From NCBI RefSeq assembly GCF_047948215.1, contig NC_134456.1, forward strand, positions 79,350,515 through 79,414,514: DNA of 64,000 nucleotides, given 5' to 3'. Below the pieces are notes generated by a model that searched no databases, was not told the origin of the DNA, and saw nothing but the letters and a program-made list of their open reading frames with translations. This document shows, piece by piece, positions 36,255 through 48,434 of this stretch. The position numbers were made by a program, and so were the translations under genes. This stretch comes from Lycorma delicatula (Eukaryota; Arthropoda; Insecta; Hemiptera; Fulgoridae). Every line of letters starts with the position of its first letter. Position 1 is the first letter of the stretch.

Positions 36255-36640
36255 GTAATAAGCCCTCATCGAGAGCTTTTCAACGATATATCATAAGACT
36301 TATTTTCACTGGTTCCACAGTTATAGCCAAATGAAATTTTAATTAATGAAGTATTTGGATCTTAGAAGGGTATTTGGACACATCAGTTCAAATCAGACTT
36401 AATCTCGTTTTTTTAAACTTTTTTTTTAATCTATTTCTTGTAACCTTTTTTTTTTTTTAATTTAGATTTATTGATTTATTAGTAATTATTAACCCATGAT
36501 GGTGAAAAAGTTTTGCAATAATTAATAATTCAATAATAATGATAAAAAAAAATATGAAAAAAGTCAGAGGTTATTAGTGAAATAAAATGTTATTTACTTT
36601 TAAAAATGTGTGTATGTAATTTAATAGGCATTATTACATA
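36255..36640 (+). repeat. Foldback repeat family, arm copy 1
   Basis: Shares cataagacttattttcactg, the block caaatgaaattttaattaat, the stretch catcagttcaaatcagactt and the AT-rich tail ending gtatgtaatttaatagg with copies at 40.4, 43.5 and 57.4-58.3 kb. It is a single arm. The expected end (acaaggaagtcatgtggtgt) is found further on, at 37372-37391. Confidence 0.75.
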
Positions 36641-37599
36641 GGTGAATATGGAATAGATTTGGTGAAACATCTGATTATTTAATACTAATTGAAAATTATA
36701 ATTTAGAATCGTATTTACTAGTTTAATTTGTGTTTAATTTTATTTAATTATTCTGGAATTTCTGTTGACTGAAAAATAGACCCTCACAAGAACAGCATAT
36801 ACACTGAGGCATGCGTGCCTGATTTTTAATAAATTGTAAAAAAATTCTTATCTCAGTTCACTACTCTGATATTGCCGGATAATATTCTTCCTAAATCGAA
36901 GTTGATCATCATTTCATATATTTGTTTTTTGTTGCCAATCATTTAATCGCTCTTTGGTTTGATATAATTCTTCTGATCTTAATTTATATACACGTTCTCT
37001 AGTTTTCAAATTTTCTCTCTTTTTCTCATCCTCTCTTAATCTTCTTATTCTTTCTTTGGCTTTAACATTTTCTTTCTCTTTATATATTTACCATGTTCTC
37101 TTAATGTTCTTTCTTTCTTTGCAACATTTTCTTCCTGTTTATTTTTTTTTTGGATTGCAATATTTTCTTCCTGTCTATCCTTTGTTTGGTTTTAACATAT
37201 TCTGATCTAGTAATACGAGTAATAAAGGGACTTTTACTCAGTCCTAATATTTCAGCAATTGTGTAATTGTCCACTTTATTAAAGAATTAGAGGAACGTAT
37301 CTCACTTTCAAATGAAATAAATTTAAATGAGGTGGAGCAGAAGATGTGTATATGTAATTTAATAAGCTTACAAGGAAGTCATGTGGTGTCCACATCAGAT
37401 TTTTATTTTGAAAGAAGAAAAACATTAGATTTTTGATGGGGATTGTTTAACTAAAATAGAATATCATATTGCGGAATATAGTCAAAATAATTTTTCTTTT
37501 ATCTACCTCATGAAAGTTATAAACAGTCTGATTTTCTTTTTCAAAAAAATACTGACCTGAAAAGCATTAGAAAAAATACAAATTCATTTGAATTTTTCC
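36641..37599. other. AT-rich spacer with repeat end and a basic coding-like remnant
   Basis: 37345-37415 carries the terminal block of the foldback family (aaggaagtcatgtggtgtcc). 37260-36900 on the minus strand reads as a Lys/Arg/Glu-rich remnant (KERIRRLREDEKKRENLKTR, ERVYKLRSEELYQTKERLND) preceded by YTIAEILGLSKSPFITRITR, with stops; probably a transposon protein relic of unknown type. Confidence 0.45.
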
Positions 37600-39562
37600 A
37601 CAATTTAGGCCAAAATTTTTACGATGGCCAAAATTTATGAACGCGTAATTGAGCGTAGACTAGAGGAGCAGATCAACAGTCTAGGAGGTCTTTCACCCCA
37701 GCAGTACGGGTTTAGGAAGGGCAAATCGGCAATACATGCAGCTCTCAGGGTGATTAATTTTGCAGATAGTACAGCAATGGGGACGTGGCGGACTAGGAAG
37801 ATTCCAGTACTTGTAAGCTTGGATGTCAGGGGAGACTATTAATGCCTTCAATAGTCTCCCGTGGCGAGTTGTCGCGGAGGAGACGTATTTGTATGGAGAC
37901 GTTTGGTGTTGATTCACAATTAAGGAGCATTGTGAGGGACTACTTCAGCGACTGGTATGTTAAAGCGTTTACGGAGATCGAAGAGTTTGTTTTCCGTATG
38001 AGAGCGGGGGTTCCTCAGGGCTCTGCCCTGGGTCCCCTTCTCTGGAATATTGCCTATGAAGGTATTTTTCGTCAGCGGTTTCCGGAGGGTGTAGAGGTAG
38101 TTGGCTTTGCTGACGACCTAGTACTATTAATCAAAGGGGTCGATGAAGAACAGATTGAAGAAAAAGGCAATGAAGCTCTGGCTACGGTTTATGAGTGGAT
38201 GTCTGCCCATGGTTTGTCCGTGGCTCCTGAAAAGTCTGCAGTTCTGGTTTTTTCGGGTAGGAGACCTCTTCGTCAAGTTAAGCTCGAATATGATCTTTCT
38301 CCTATTCCTCTTGTGGATAGAATTAAATACTTGGGTATATGGATGGATAAGAACCGGAGTTTTTGGTCCATATATAGAGGAAGCTTGCAATAAGGCTGAG
38401 AAGTGTTATCGGCAGTTTCTCAGCTGATGTGCAACACGTTGGGCCCTAAGGAGCGAAAGAGGAAGGCAATTGCAGCAACGGTAACTTCGGTGCTATTGTA
38501 TGGTGCACCGGTGGGGAAAAGAGGACTGGATATCCAAAAGTACAACAGTAAGATGGCATCGTTACATAGGAGACTGCTCCTGCGTGTATCATGCGCATAT
38601 AGGACAGTCTCCTATGATGCTGTGTGTGTGTCATAGCCGGCTCACCGCCTATCGATCTGTTGGCGGAAGAGAGAGTATTGAGATTCAAGGGGACACCTAA
38701 AAAAGAGGCGAGGGCGAAAATAATGAACGACTGGCAGGAAAGGTGGGCAGCGTCTTTAAAAGGCGGTTGGACGAGGAGACTTATCCCAAAGATAGGATGC
38801 TGGGTGGGACGGCGCCATGGCGAGATTAGTTATAGTCTCACTCAGTTCTTATCAGGACATGGTGATTTCGGTGAGTGCTTACATCGGTTTAAGCTCCGAA
38901 GATCTGCTGTTTGCAGGGATTGCCAAGAGATTGATAGTGTTGAACACACTGTGTTTAGATGCCCTAAGTGGTATGACATAAGTGACAGGTATACAGCAAC
39001 AACACCAGAGACTGTAATCAATAGTATGTTGACAAATGAAAATATGTGGATGGAAGTGGCAAATATGGTTGGGGAGATTTTGAAGGAAAAATTTGAACAG
39101 GGAACCCCTTAAAAAAAAGAAAAAAGAGAGATAAAAGGGGTTACGAATTATGGCGGCGTCTAGGGACAGGGAGGCAGCTCCCATGACTAGGATGCCTGGG
39201 CATGCTCACCTACAAGAATGGGCATGTCTGTGTACTTACGATGATGTCAAGGAAGACCCTCAAGGTATGAGCGGGAGGGCGCGCTGTGAAGGCCATATGG
39301 AATATATGTCCGGAACATCAGGATAGGGCCGGGAAGGGCAGCTCCTACATTGAGGGGTATCTGGACTTTCCCGAATGGGAGGTTCGGTTATCTCGAAGAT
39401 ATGTAGGAGACCCCGATGGGTGAGTCCCATTGTGGACGAAGACAGGACGGGTGGGGGGGGGGGGGTAATCATCCGCCATTACATGCGGGGCCGACTAACG
39501 AGATGCCTAACGGCGATTCCTGGTTGCCCCTGTATTTTAAAAGATGTAAAAAAAAAAAAAAA
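37600..39562 (+). mobile_element. R1-like non-LTR retrotransposon, 5' truncated, with 3' UTR and poly(A)
   Basis: The plus strand encodes the second half of a non-LTR reverse transcriptase in several frames. It starts at the RT fingers (SPQQYGFRKGKSAIHAA, VSLDVRG), then frameshifts near 37840. AGVPQGSALGPLLWN and VVGFADDLVLLIKGVDEE are RT boxes with the catalytic F-A-D-D, followed by APEKSAVLVFSGRR and IKYLGIWMD. Later frames give AYRTVSYDAVC, AGSPPIDLLAEERVLRF and a CCHC-like end CRDCQEIDSVEHTVFRCPKW, with a stop at 39110-39112. The 3' UTR (39113-39547) is GC-rich and ends in A15. Endonuclease and first ORF are missing. The C-terminal layout suggests the R1 branch. Inactive because of frameshifts at about 37840 and 38390-38630. 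Confidence 0.88.
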
Positions 39563-40369
39563 GTTATTGAAATGATCTTGGTGTCCATTGTTTTTGTATT
39601 TTAATGTGCTATTTAAATAAAAAAATAATAATTTAATAACTAAAATGGGAAACTTAATTATTTTTGGAATATATTTCTCTAATAAAATGTAAAGTTTCAA
39701 CTTGTTTGAAAGAAAAACAGTAAGTAAATCAAAAAATTAGTTTTTTTTTGTAAAATAGTTAATTAAGCTTCATAAAGTAAAATGTTACATTCCAATAATT
39801 AAAGCTACTTACATTTTTCCAGTTCCATATTTAATTACCAACACACTGATAATAAAATTTTAAAACATCTGTGTACACTATTTACACTTTTTAGGTTTTT
39901 AAAATGTTTTATTTGCGTATGTGCTTCAAGAAACAAAAAGAGAGTGACAGCCTTCCTGACTCTTGGAGCTTATTGTTCATGATCTGTTATTTTTCTTGCA
40001 GCTTCTGAATGTTTTCCTGTATTTGAAGAGATCCAGCAAGTTTTTTCTTTTTTTCCTGGATGTTTTTCCAGTTGTCAAGAAAATACTGCATTGTTACTGT
40101 CACTGTCCTAACCACCCCATTCCTTCACCCAAGCATTACAAACCTCTTAAATGATAAAAGCAACTGTTATCTATCAAGAGACAGTTGCATTTTGTCTACA
40201 TGTTAATTGATATAAAATATATACATTTAACAGCATTCTAGAGAAAAGTATGACTTTCCTTCAATATTTAACTGTATGTCGCTCATCTAGATATGAATAG
40301 AGCATCACATCAAATGCATCAATCCCATCCATGTTGGTGTTATAATCTGTGATGAAGCAGGTTCTCCTT
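39563..40369. other. AT-rich non-coding sequence
   Basis: No gene recognised. Confidence 0.5.
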
Positions 40370-40690
40370 CGTTACGAGTTATAACCAAATAAAATTTTAA
40401 TTAATAAAATATGTGGATCGTACAAGGGAAGGCACATCGGTTCAAGTCCGACTTCATTTCCCTTTTTTCTTTTTTTTTTAAATTTAAATTTATTGATTTA
40501 TTATTAATTAATTATTAACCTCTGATTATAAAAAATGTTAACTATCTTTTTCATTTTAACTATTTTTTTAAAATTAAATATATATATTTATTTATAATTA
40601 TTAACCTCTGATTGTAAAAAAAATGTGTGTATGTAATTTAATAGGTGTTCAAGGAAGTCATGTGATGCTACATCAGATTTTTTATTTTCA
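40370..40690 (+). repeat. Foldback repeat family, arm copy 2
   Basis: Single arm in the same orientation as copy 1: aaccaaataaaattttaatt, the block ggcacatcggttcaagtccg, a duplicated AT-rich interior, then tgtatgtaatttaatagg and caaggaagtcatgtgatgct. Confidence 0.78.
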
Positions 40691-42643
40691 CTTTGTTAAT
40701 TCAATTTTTTTGTTGAACTCATTTATTAAATTCAGTTTATATTGGTGAGCTCTTATCATAGCTACTAGAATAAGTTTCTAATTGTATTTATTTGTTTTTA
40801 TCTTCACTAGGAGATTAAGAGGTAAATATTTTTAGAACAACAGATAATCTAATTATTTATTTTGTTCTGTGGATGATTCCTACACAAGCTCTTACTTGTG
40901 TATAGGCAATAAGATGAAATTATCACTGATAAAAATTGCTGAGCTTTGCTGAGCTAAAGTTAAAAATATGATAAAAACTTGGAAATTATTTATTTTATCT
41001 ATTGCTTTTTAAATCTGAAACATATGATTCTCATTAATAAAATAAACCTTATTATTTTTTTTTAGATTGAATAAAATTTCTTTTCCTTTTTTCCCAAAAA
41101 ATTATTACCTCCAATTATCACATCTATGTTTGGAAGCTATAATTTGGCACATTGAATTATAACTGTATGTTTTCAGCTTATGTGATGTATACAATGTATG
41201 GAAAAAATTTCCTTCCATTGTTCCCCCAGCATGTTTTTGCAAAACTTCTATCATGTCTGAAGCATCTAATTTTACATGTTTACCACATTTTTATCTTGAG
41301 TTCACAAGACAATATGCTGTAAAGAAAGGACACACAGACAACTGTAAAACAGTCATTATTTTCCTCATAGCTTAATGAAACCTTGGACTGACTGTTCAAT
41401 AAAAAGTCTATAGTTTTGCAGATAATTTGAAAAAATGAAGTTCCAGCATTTGGATATTTTAAGTTTTTCTGAAAGCATATATTTCAAAAAAAAATTACAA
41501 ATTTTAACTACGTAAAAACTTTCTTGTGCGTGTTTTAGATCCTTGATACATTTTTTCTGAAATTTACATACATTACTAAGTGTGAAATCTAAATCATTAA
41601 AAAAAAACTGCACTAGTATTTTAGAAGTAAGTTATTTTTTAATGTCACTCCATTTTTCTATGAACACTCTTGAGTAACCAGTCTCAAAATCTAAAAAGTA
41701 AAAAATCCACAGAATGAAAAAATAATTTAGAAATATTGTTAGAATAAAACAACAGCAAATATGAAGAGTATCAAAATACAAGATGGTAGGTTACATTTTG
41801 ACTTCTTCTAAAATTACATAACTTCATTGTAAATGACTCATATTCAGTTTCATATCAATTTTCCAATCTACCAAAGTGAAGTTGAAATTCAACCAAACAA
41901 GTGACACCTTCCCTGTTTTCACCACAAGAACTGAATGAACATTACTACTCCAGAAATACAACTCTTGACTGGTGCCACTTGGACCTTAAATACATATGGC
42001 TATTTGATTCAGTGAAGAAAGCAATGGAAAACCATTTCACCCCTCATTTTTTATAAAGCTTAGATTGGGATGCTTGTTATTCTTGAGAATGGTTGTGCCA
42101 TTTTAGGGAGTATTTTACACTTATATGAGATGGCCTACAACCATTTATGTCATGGGAGTTAATATACATGCATAACATGTTTGTTTCAAAACAAAGATAC
42201 CTTATATTATTGTGCATCACACAATTACAAATCAGTATTCAATGTGTACAGTTACATTTAAAATTATTATAACTATTGCCTTATTAAACAATACATAACG
42301 ACAAAATTATAATACAGTAGTTTAGAAATGAACAAATATGTACCTTTTAAAAATATAAGCTTATAAAGTCAAATTTAAAATGCTAGGTTTCTATAACTAA
42401 CCACCTGTAATTACTCTGAACTACTGGTTTTACTTAACCCGTAATCACTGTCAGAAGGAGAATTCATTCAATGAATACTGTGCCTATACATAAATCACTT
42501 AAGAACAAATTTATTGAACTTTTCAGTCATAGTTATGTTTGATTGCAGATTACTAAATTTATCTTAGCTCATAATTACAGGAAGAACAACAATACAAGAA
42601 AATTTTGATTACTTTAATGTTATTACAAACAAAAAAAAATGTT
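40691..42643. other. AT-rich non-coding sequence
   Basis: No gene seen. A short stretch near 42020 (gcaatggaaaaccatttcac) resembles the 5' untranslated part of the RTE-like element. Confidence 0.45.
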
Positions 42644-42850
42644 TCTTTTTTTTTTGAAGTCATTATCAGTTGACTGGTTTGATGCTACCGCCACTCCGTT
42701 CTGTTCTGTACTAATTTTCTAACCCAAGATACTTCATCCTAAATTCTAAATTATCTATTTAGAACTTTTGCCTTCCTCTACAATTTGTCTTTTTACAAGA
42801 TTTTGCTAGGTTCTTCCTGCCCCATTCATTTTGAATTTTATCTATGCAAG
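42644..42850 (-). mobile_element. 3' terminal fragment of an RTE-like element
   Basis: A T-run followed by gttgactggtttgatgct matches the 3' end of the RTE-like copy at 6.24 kb (tttgactggtttgatgca). The following sequence is diverged and no protein can be read. Confidence 0.6.
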
Positions 42851-43472
42851 TTATTTTTAACATTCATAACATAACTGTCCACAGGTTTCTTAGCATCCCC
42901 TTCATTTTCACTTGATTACATATTAAAATAAGATGAGTATTCTAGAACAATAAAATAATCTTTCTCTTTTGAGTTAAAGCTGCACACTGAGCTAAGATCA
43001 ACATTGATGGAGGGGCAGTATGGGGTGGGAGACAGAGGGAACAATGAACAAGTTACATCGTGTAAAATAGTTATTTCTGCATTATATTTATAACTATCTG
43101 TAATTGTATCTTCAGTTTTTTTAGGTACCACTCCTGTCAGGATAGATGTAACTACCTAGATGTAGTGTTTATTTACTTCGATTTGACCTAAAGCTATCAT
43201 TAGATTCTACTATGAAGTTGCTACGTTTTATTCACGTCATCCATTGTGTTGCTTATTTATTTTATTTCATTATTCTAAAAGTAACACAAACCAGTCAAAA
43301 TAAAAGGATAATATTGGAATTTTATAAAAAGAGAATTTTTTATTATAAATAAAACTACTTTATTATGTATAAGCAGTAATTGAATGATAACTTTAATTTT
43401 TTTAATCATAAAAGCATAAGATATTTTTGAATTACACCAGAAAAAAATTATTTATATTATGTGATGAGATCA
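42851..43472. other. AT-rich non-coding sequence
   Basis: No gene recognised. Confidence 0.5.
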
Positions 43473-44135
43473 CATCATTCATGCAGAACTGCTTTTGCTA
43501 CAACAAAAAAAGATCTGATGTTGACACCACATAACTTCCTTGTACACCTATTCAATTACATATATTTATTATTACATTTTTTTCTTATTATTGAATTATT
43601 ATTTATTGAAAATATTTGTTTACAATCAGAGGTTTATAATTATTTATAAATCAATATATTTAAATTTTAAAAAATGGCAATGAAGTCCGATGTTCCTTCC
43701 CCTTGTAAGATGCAAATATTTTATTAATTAAAATTTTATTTGGGTGTAACTCTGGAACCAATGAAAATAAGTATCACTTGATATATCGTCGAAAAGCGCT
43801 CAATGAGGGCTTCTTACTACAGTTAAGAAAAAGTCCAAAATCCAAATTTGTTGAATTTTGGGCTTTTTTGAACACTTTTGATCAGTCGATGCCAATTAAA
43901 AGGGGAGGTGCACGACTAGAAGTTACAAAAATCCTAAATCCAAAATTTCAAGATCCTCCGGCTAATCGCTTTTTAGTTATGAGAAATACATATGTACGTA
44001 CAGACGTCACGCCGAAACTAGTTAAAATGGATTCAGGGATGATAAAAATGGATATTTCCGTTGAAATCTGAAAACCGAAATTATTCGTAATACAATACAT
44101 CCTTTAGTTCGTACAAGGAAGTAAAAAATGTATAT
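43473..44135 (-). repeat. Foldback repeat family, copy 3 with central part
   Basis: Begins with the inverted terminal block (gatctgatgttgacaccaca, cttccttgtacacc), passes the AT-rich arm and the block gaagtccgatgttccttccc, then includes central sequence (tacgtacagacgtcacgccg, ggattcagggatgataaaaa) also present in the 57.4 kb copy. It ends at gtacaaggaagtaaaaaatg. The 97-codon open frame inside has no recognisable domain. Confidence 0.75.
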
Positions 44136-44861
44136 TTTATTAGGTGTTTTTTTTTTTCAAAATCTAGTCCCTGTAAACATGTTGTTGTTATTCATTATTA
44201 TAAGAACGAGAAGTTCATGTAAACACTGAATAATAAATAATATTAATTATTCGTTTTATGAAAATCGTTTATTTCCTTACAGTAAATAACATTTCATTAT
44301 TAAAGAATTATTTTTCCATTATTTTTCTATTATTTTTAGTAACAGTATAATTAATAAAAAATTTATAAATAATCTTTTTTAAATATATTAAGTGATCGTA
44401 TATCAAAGTTTATTAAATAATAAATTAATTATCTCCTTATTTAGGAAACATATATTATACATATGTGTATGTAAATTTTATTAATAACAAGAAAATTGAG
44501 CAAAAACATCAGTATATTTTTAGGACATCCAAATTTGGGTAGACCGGTGGAGGAGGTTCCTCATTCTATTTTAATCAAAATTCAACATGTTAATAATAAC
44601 TTAATAACATAATAACTTGTTAAAAGAGCTTGTCATTAGCCTATAAATAAAAAAATTTGTTATTGTAAGATTTATTTATAGAGAAACTTAACTTTTTTTT
44701 AATTGTTAAAAACTTCATCTGTCATGTTATATTTAGAATTACATTTTATAAAAATTTAAATAATTTCCATTCACGAAAAAAACCAGTTTGAAAATTTATT
44801 TTAACTTTTTAAGGTGTTATTTTGTTATCTAAACGCACAGTTAATAATTATAATTCAGAGA
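44136..44861. other. AT-rich non-coding sequence
   Basis: No gene recognised. Confidence 0.5.
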
Positions 44862-45018
44862 GACTTAGTTGGAGCAGACGGTTGCGTGCGTACTTTCCTG
44901 CCGGATCGAAGGTCGTCCCGATTTCGATTCCCGGCTTGAGTTTAAAAAATATAACACTTCAACTTCAGGATTGTCACCGATGATCTTAGTTATTGATTCG
45001 ACTTAAAAAAAAAAATTA
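44862..45018 (+). repeat. tRNA-derived SINE with A-rich tail
   Basis: An A-box-like start (agttggagcagacggttgcg), B box (gatttcgattcccggc) at tRNA-like spacing, a short body and an A-run at 45006-45016. The head differs from the other SINEs here. Confidence 0.65.
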
Positions 45019-45478
45019 TTATTACTTCGGTCTAACTCCTTTCGAGTTACAGTCGTAAACAATAATTCATTTTATTACGTTAGCGTTACGATCGATAAGT
45101 TATAATTTATACACATTTTAACAAGGTGCATGAAATGACTGTAATTATCAGCGAAAAAATTCCAAACCCGTCTCTGTAATCGAAATCAAAAAACGAATCG
45201 GGATGCTAGCGTGCTAATCATAGCTATGTTAATTTAATATTAATTATATTTATCAGATATTTAAGGAAAGTAATTTTATTTGTAGATTTTCTTTTCAAAC
45301 AACATAATTATATTTTCTTGTACGTTAATTCTAGCATCTAATTTGGCTCCTGATCATATTTTGTTATCCCCAACCCTTGACAGAAAAATATAATCTGTCT
45401 GAATAACATCAAAATTTATTTTAAAAAAATATCATCTGAATAAACGACTAATTTATGCGTTAAGGTCGTCTATTTTAT

Positions 45479-45534
45479 ATAATATATATATATATATATA
45501 TGCATACGCACGCGCACACACACACATACACATA
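45479..45534. repeat. (TA)n and (CA)n microsatellite
   Basis: TA tract followed by alternating cgca/caca purine-pyrimidine DNA, directly next to the 5' end of the long-TIR element. Confidence 0.9.
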
Positions 45535-46532
45535 TACAGGGTGTTTTTCTAAAATGGTGGGCTGGCTATACTTTTTCGGATTCTACTTCTAAAACTAAAG
45601 AAAAAATATCCTTTAGGTAAAACGGCGATTTCTCCTTCGTTCTTCCACAGTCCACCATTTTGTTATTTTTATATAAAAATTTATATCTCAAGTTCGGATG
45701 GAAGAATCACATTAATATTTGGTAAGCGTCTTGATAATACAGTTTTCAAATTATCAAAAAATCAGGACTTAAATACCTTCTCAAATTACAAAATGGCGGC
45801 CTTTTTATTTTTCTATCCGTTATATTTATGTTTTTTCTAAAATATTGAGTCTTTTATTTTGAACAAAATTACATTTTATTTTTGAGAATCGGTTTACAAA
45901 TAGCCGAGTTATGGCAGAAAACTGATGTTAAAATTTCTGTTTCATGTCCTCCACTTTACGTTCAATTAAATTAAATTTTTTTTTATTTATTGTTAATTCT
46001 AGTATTGTAAATTAGTAGTTTCAAATTAAGTAATAATTTTCTCACAATAAGATGTAATATTAGATAATATAAAACAATTGATATTAATTTTTCACTTTTG
46101 CATAATTTTACACAGCGACTATTACTGTTGATCATGTTAACAATGTAAAAATGAAGAGCTTCTTTCAACAGGAATTGTGTTCAAATTATCTCAACCAATG
46201 TATCTGGAGCGACAAGAATCCTCATGGTACCTTCCAAAGTAGCAGTCAACAAAGATTTTCCCTGAAGATACGGGCAGGTATTTTAATGACTATCTTTTGG
46301 GTCCTGTCATTCTACTAAATCATTTACATGGAGAAAATTATCTTTCTCATTTAAGTGAAAATCTTCCACACTTTTGGAAGCCCTACCCCTGCAATTAAGA
46401 GGAAATATGTGGTTTCACCACGATGGAGCTCCAGCACATTTTAGTCAGTTGGTATCAGATTTCCTGCATAAAACTTTCCATGAAAAATAGGTAGGCCGCG
46501 GAGGCTGCTGCCCTGGCGTGCCCGATCATGGT

Positions 46533-46568
46533 CCCACAGGTAGAAGACAGGTGTCTTCTACCTGTGGG
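46533..46568. repeat. Perfect 17-bp inverted duplication at the third catalytic codon
   Basis: cccacaggtagaagaca (46533-46549) and its exact complement (46552-46568), 2-nt spacer. It sits where the transposase should read DLxPLDFFLW. Confidence 0.95.
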
Positions 46569-47250
46569 GCCATTTGAAAAATACTCCCGGAATTTTTGAA
46601 CGTTTAAGACAATCTCTCAGAAAAAGACTGGAGACGTGTGTAATTTCTAATGGTGGACACTTTGAACATCTGTGATAACTTTTAACAGTTGTTAATTGTT
46701 AAGTACACCTAGTGTTCTTTAATAATTAACGTAAGATTATCACAGGTAGTTGATTTATTTTTTTAATTATTAGATCTATTATTGTGAAAAAATTATTACT
46801 TAATTTCATTCTAATTTACAATACTAGAATTAACAATAAATAAAGACAATATTTAATCGAATTGAAGTAAAGTGGAGGATATGTAAACAGACACAAATTA
46901 CAACATCAATTTTCTGCCATAACTCGGCTATTTGTTAAACGATTTAAAAAAATAAAATGTCATTTTGTTCAAAATAAAAGGCTTAATATTTTGGCAAAAC
47001 ATAAATTTTGATAAAACCAATATTTACGTAGATATAACGGATTCAAAAATAAACATGGCCGCCATTTTGTAATTCGTGAAAGTATTTAGTCCCGATTTTT
47101 TGCTTATTTTAAAACTTTATTACCAAGACCTTAACCAAATATTAATGTGATTCGTCTAATCTTGAGATATAAATTTTTATATAAAAGTAACAAAATGGCG
47201 GACAGGGGGAGAAGAAAGGAGAAATCGCCATTTTGCTAAGAATACTTTTT

Positions 47251-47310
47251 GGATTCTACTTGTAAAATTAAACAAAGAATACTTTTTGTTTAATTTTACA
47301 AGTAGAATCC
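47251..47310. repeat. Perfect 26-bp inverted duplication in the right TIR
   Basis: Arms 47251-47276 and 47285-47310 (starting ggattctacttgtaaaatta) with an 8-bp spacer. The left TIR of the same element lacks the second arm, so it arose after the arms separated. Confidence 0.93.
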
Positions 47311-47351
47311 GAAAAAGTATAGCCAACCCATCATTTTAGAAACACTCTGTA

Positions 47352-48284
47352 TATATGTATATGTATATAAAATTACTTTTTTGAAGGACGTTTCTGTGGA
47401 TAGTTTTGGTGAACTTTTTTCCAAATGCCGTAATTTATGTAAAATATTTTTTAAATAAAATATTATTTAGCGTACATAGACGATTGGTGGATTTTTATTT
47501 TGTAATGTTCGAAGGATTAACTTCATTCAAAATATTTTTACGCTAATTTTAGAAAATATAATTAGAAAACTGTTTTCATCTGGTTTACCTTTTCTTGATG
47601 ACTATCTCATTTTACTACAGTTGAAAAATATAAAATAGACTTTAAAAGATACAGTAAAGATAGGAAAATATAACTGATCTCTCGTGTATAGTAATGATTA
47701 GCAAGACATTGGTAGTTGTTTATAATTTGGCTAACGCTTCAAGAAAGTTGAAATATTTAAAATAAGGTTGAAAAAGTGTAATTTTTTCTAGTTTTAGTGC
47801 GTTTTTTAAAATAATTTTTATTTTTTTCAAGCTTTTATTACTTTTTTTTATGTTTATTCTTCACTTAAGGTCCGAATTCAAATATACACAATCTTTCAGA
47901 AACTTCTAACAAATAGAATCCGTGTTAGTTGGTAAGAGAAAAAATCATTAAACATCTTTACGAATTTCAAAATTGTTAAAAGTATAGTTTACTAAGTATT
48001 TGTCTATAACCTCGTTTAATTTAGCATATAGAGTATGTTTACAGAAAATTTTTTTCTTTCAATATTGCATTTTTGTCGGCAAAATTAATTGATTTCATAT
48101 TTCACATTATTATAAAAACTCATTGATAATCTATTTGAATTAGAAATAATTATTATTATTTTTTTAAACAAAAATAATTTAATAAATTGTTTTTTAAGAA
48201 ATTGAATTTAATTTTTTATCAATAAATTTACAAAAAGAATAAATTTATTACCTTGAATACAAAACAAAATAGGATTCCGTTCTC
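47352..48284. other. AT-rich non-coding sequence
   Basis: No gene recognised. Confidence 0.5.
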
Positions 48285-48434
48285 TTCTGAGTGAGCTCCG
48301 TCGAGTTAAATTTAAAAATTCGTTCACACTACCGGCTGTGAGCTGTCGTGTTAAATTTGGATATTCGTTCACACACTTGACTGCGAACTGCGAAGTGTTA
48401 AATTTTTAGACATTTTTTCACAGTCCCCCTGACT

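Larger units (their letters stand above)
45537..47349 (+). mobile_element. DD41D-type element with ~500-600-bp terminal inverted repeats
   Basis: A 1.8-kb element bounded by TA (45535-45536 and 47350-47351). The ends begin cagggtgttttt / cagagtgtttct (as read inward) and stay similar, with gaps, for roughly 500-600 bp on each side; tctcaagttcggatg and tgccataactcggctat mark shared internal blocks. Between the arms a transposase C-terminal half runs from about 46140 to a TGA at 46673-46675. It gives IWSDKNPH, LLGPVILLNHLHGENYLSHL, HHDGAPAHFSQLVSDFLH at the second catalytic Asp, RGG, and then LWGHLKNTPGIFERLRQSLR ending GGHFEHL. Comparison with the conserved layout places the third Asp 41 residues after the second, but that codon is destroyed by a palindrome. 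The N-terminal half is absent. Confidence 0.9.

Noticed and set aside
43778..44071. 97-codon frame within the foldback repeat
   Set aside because: The related copy at 57.4 kb does not keep the frame and no domain is recognisable.
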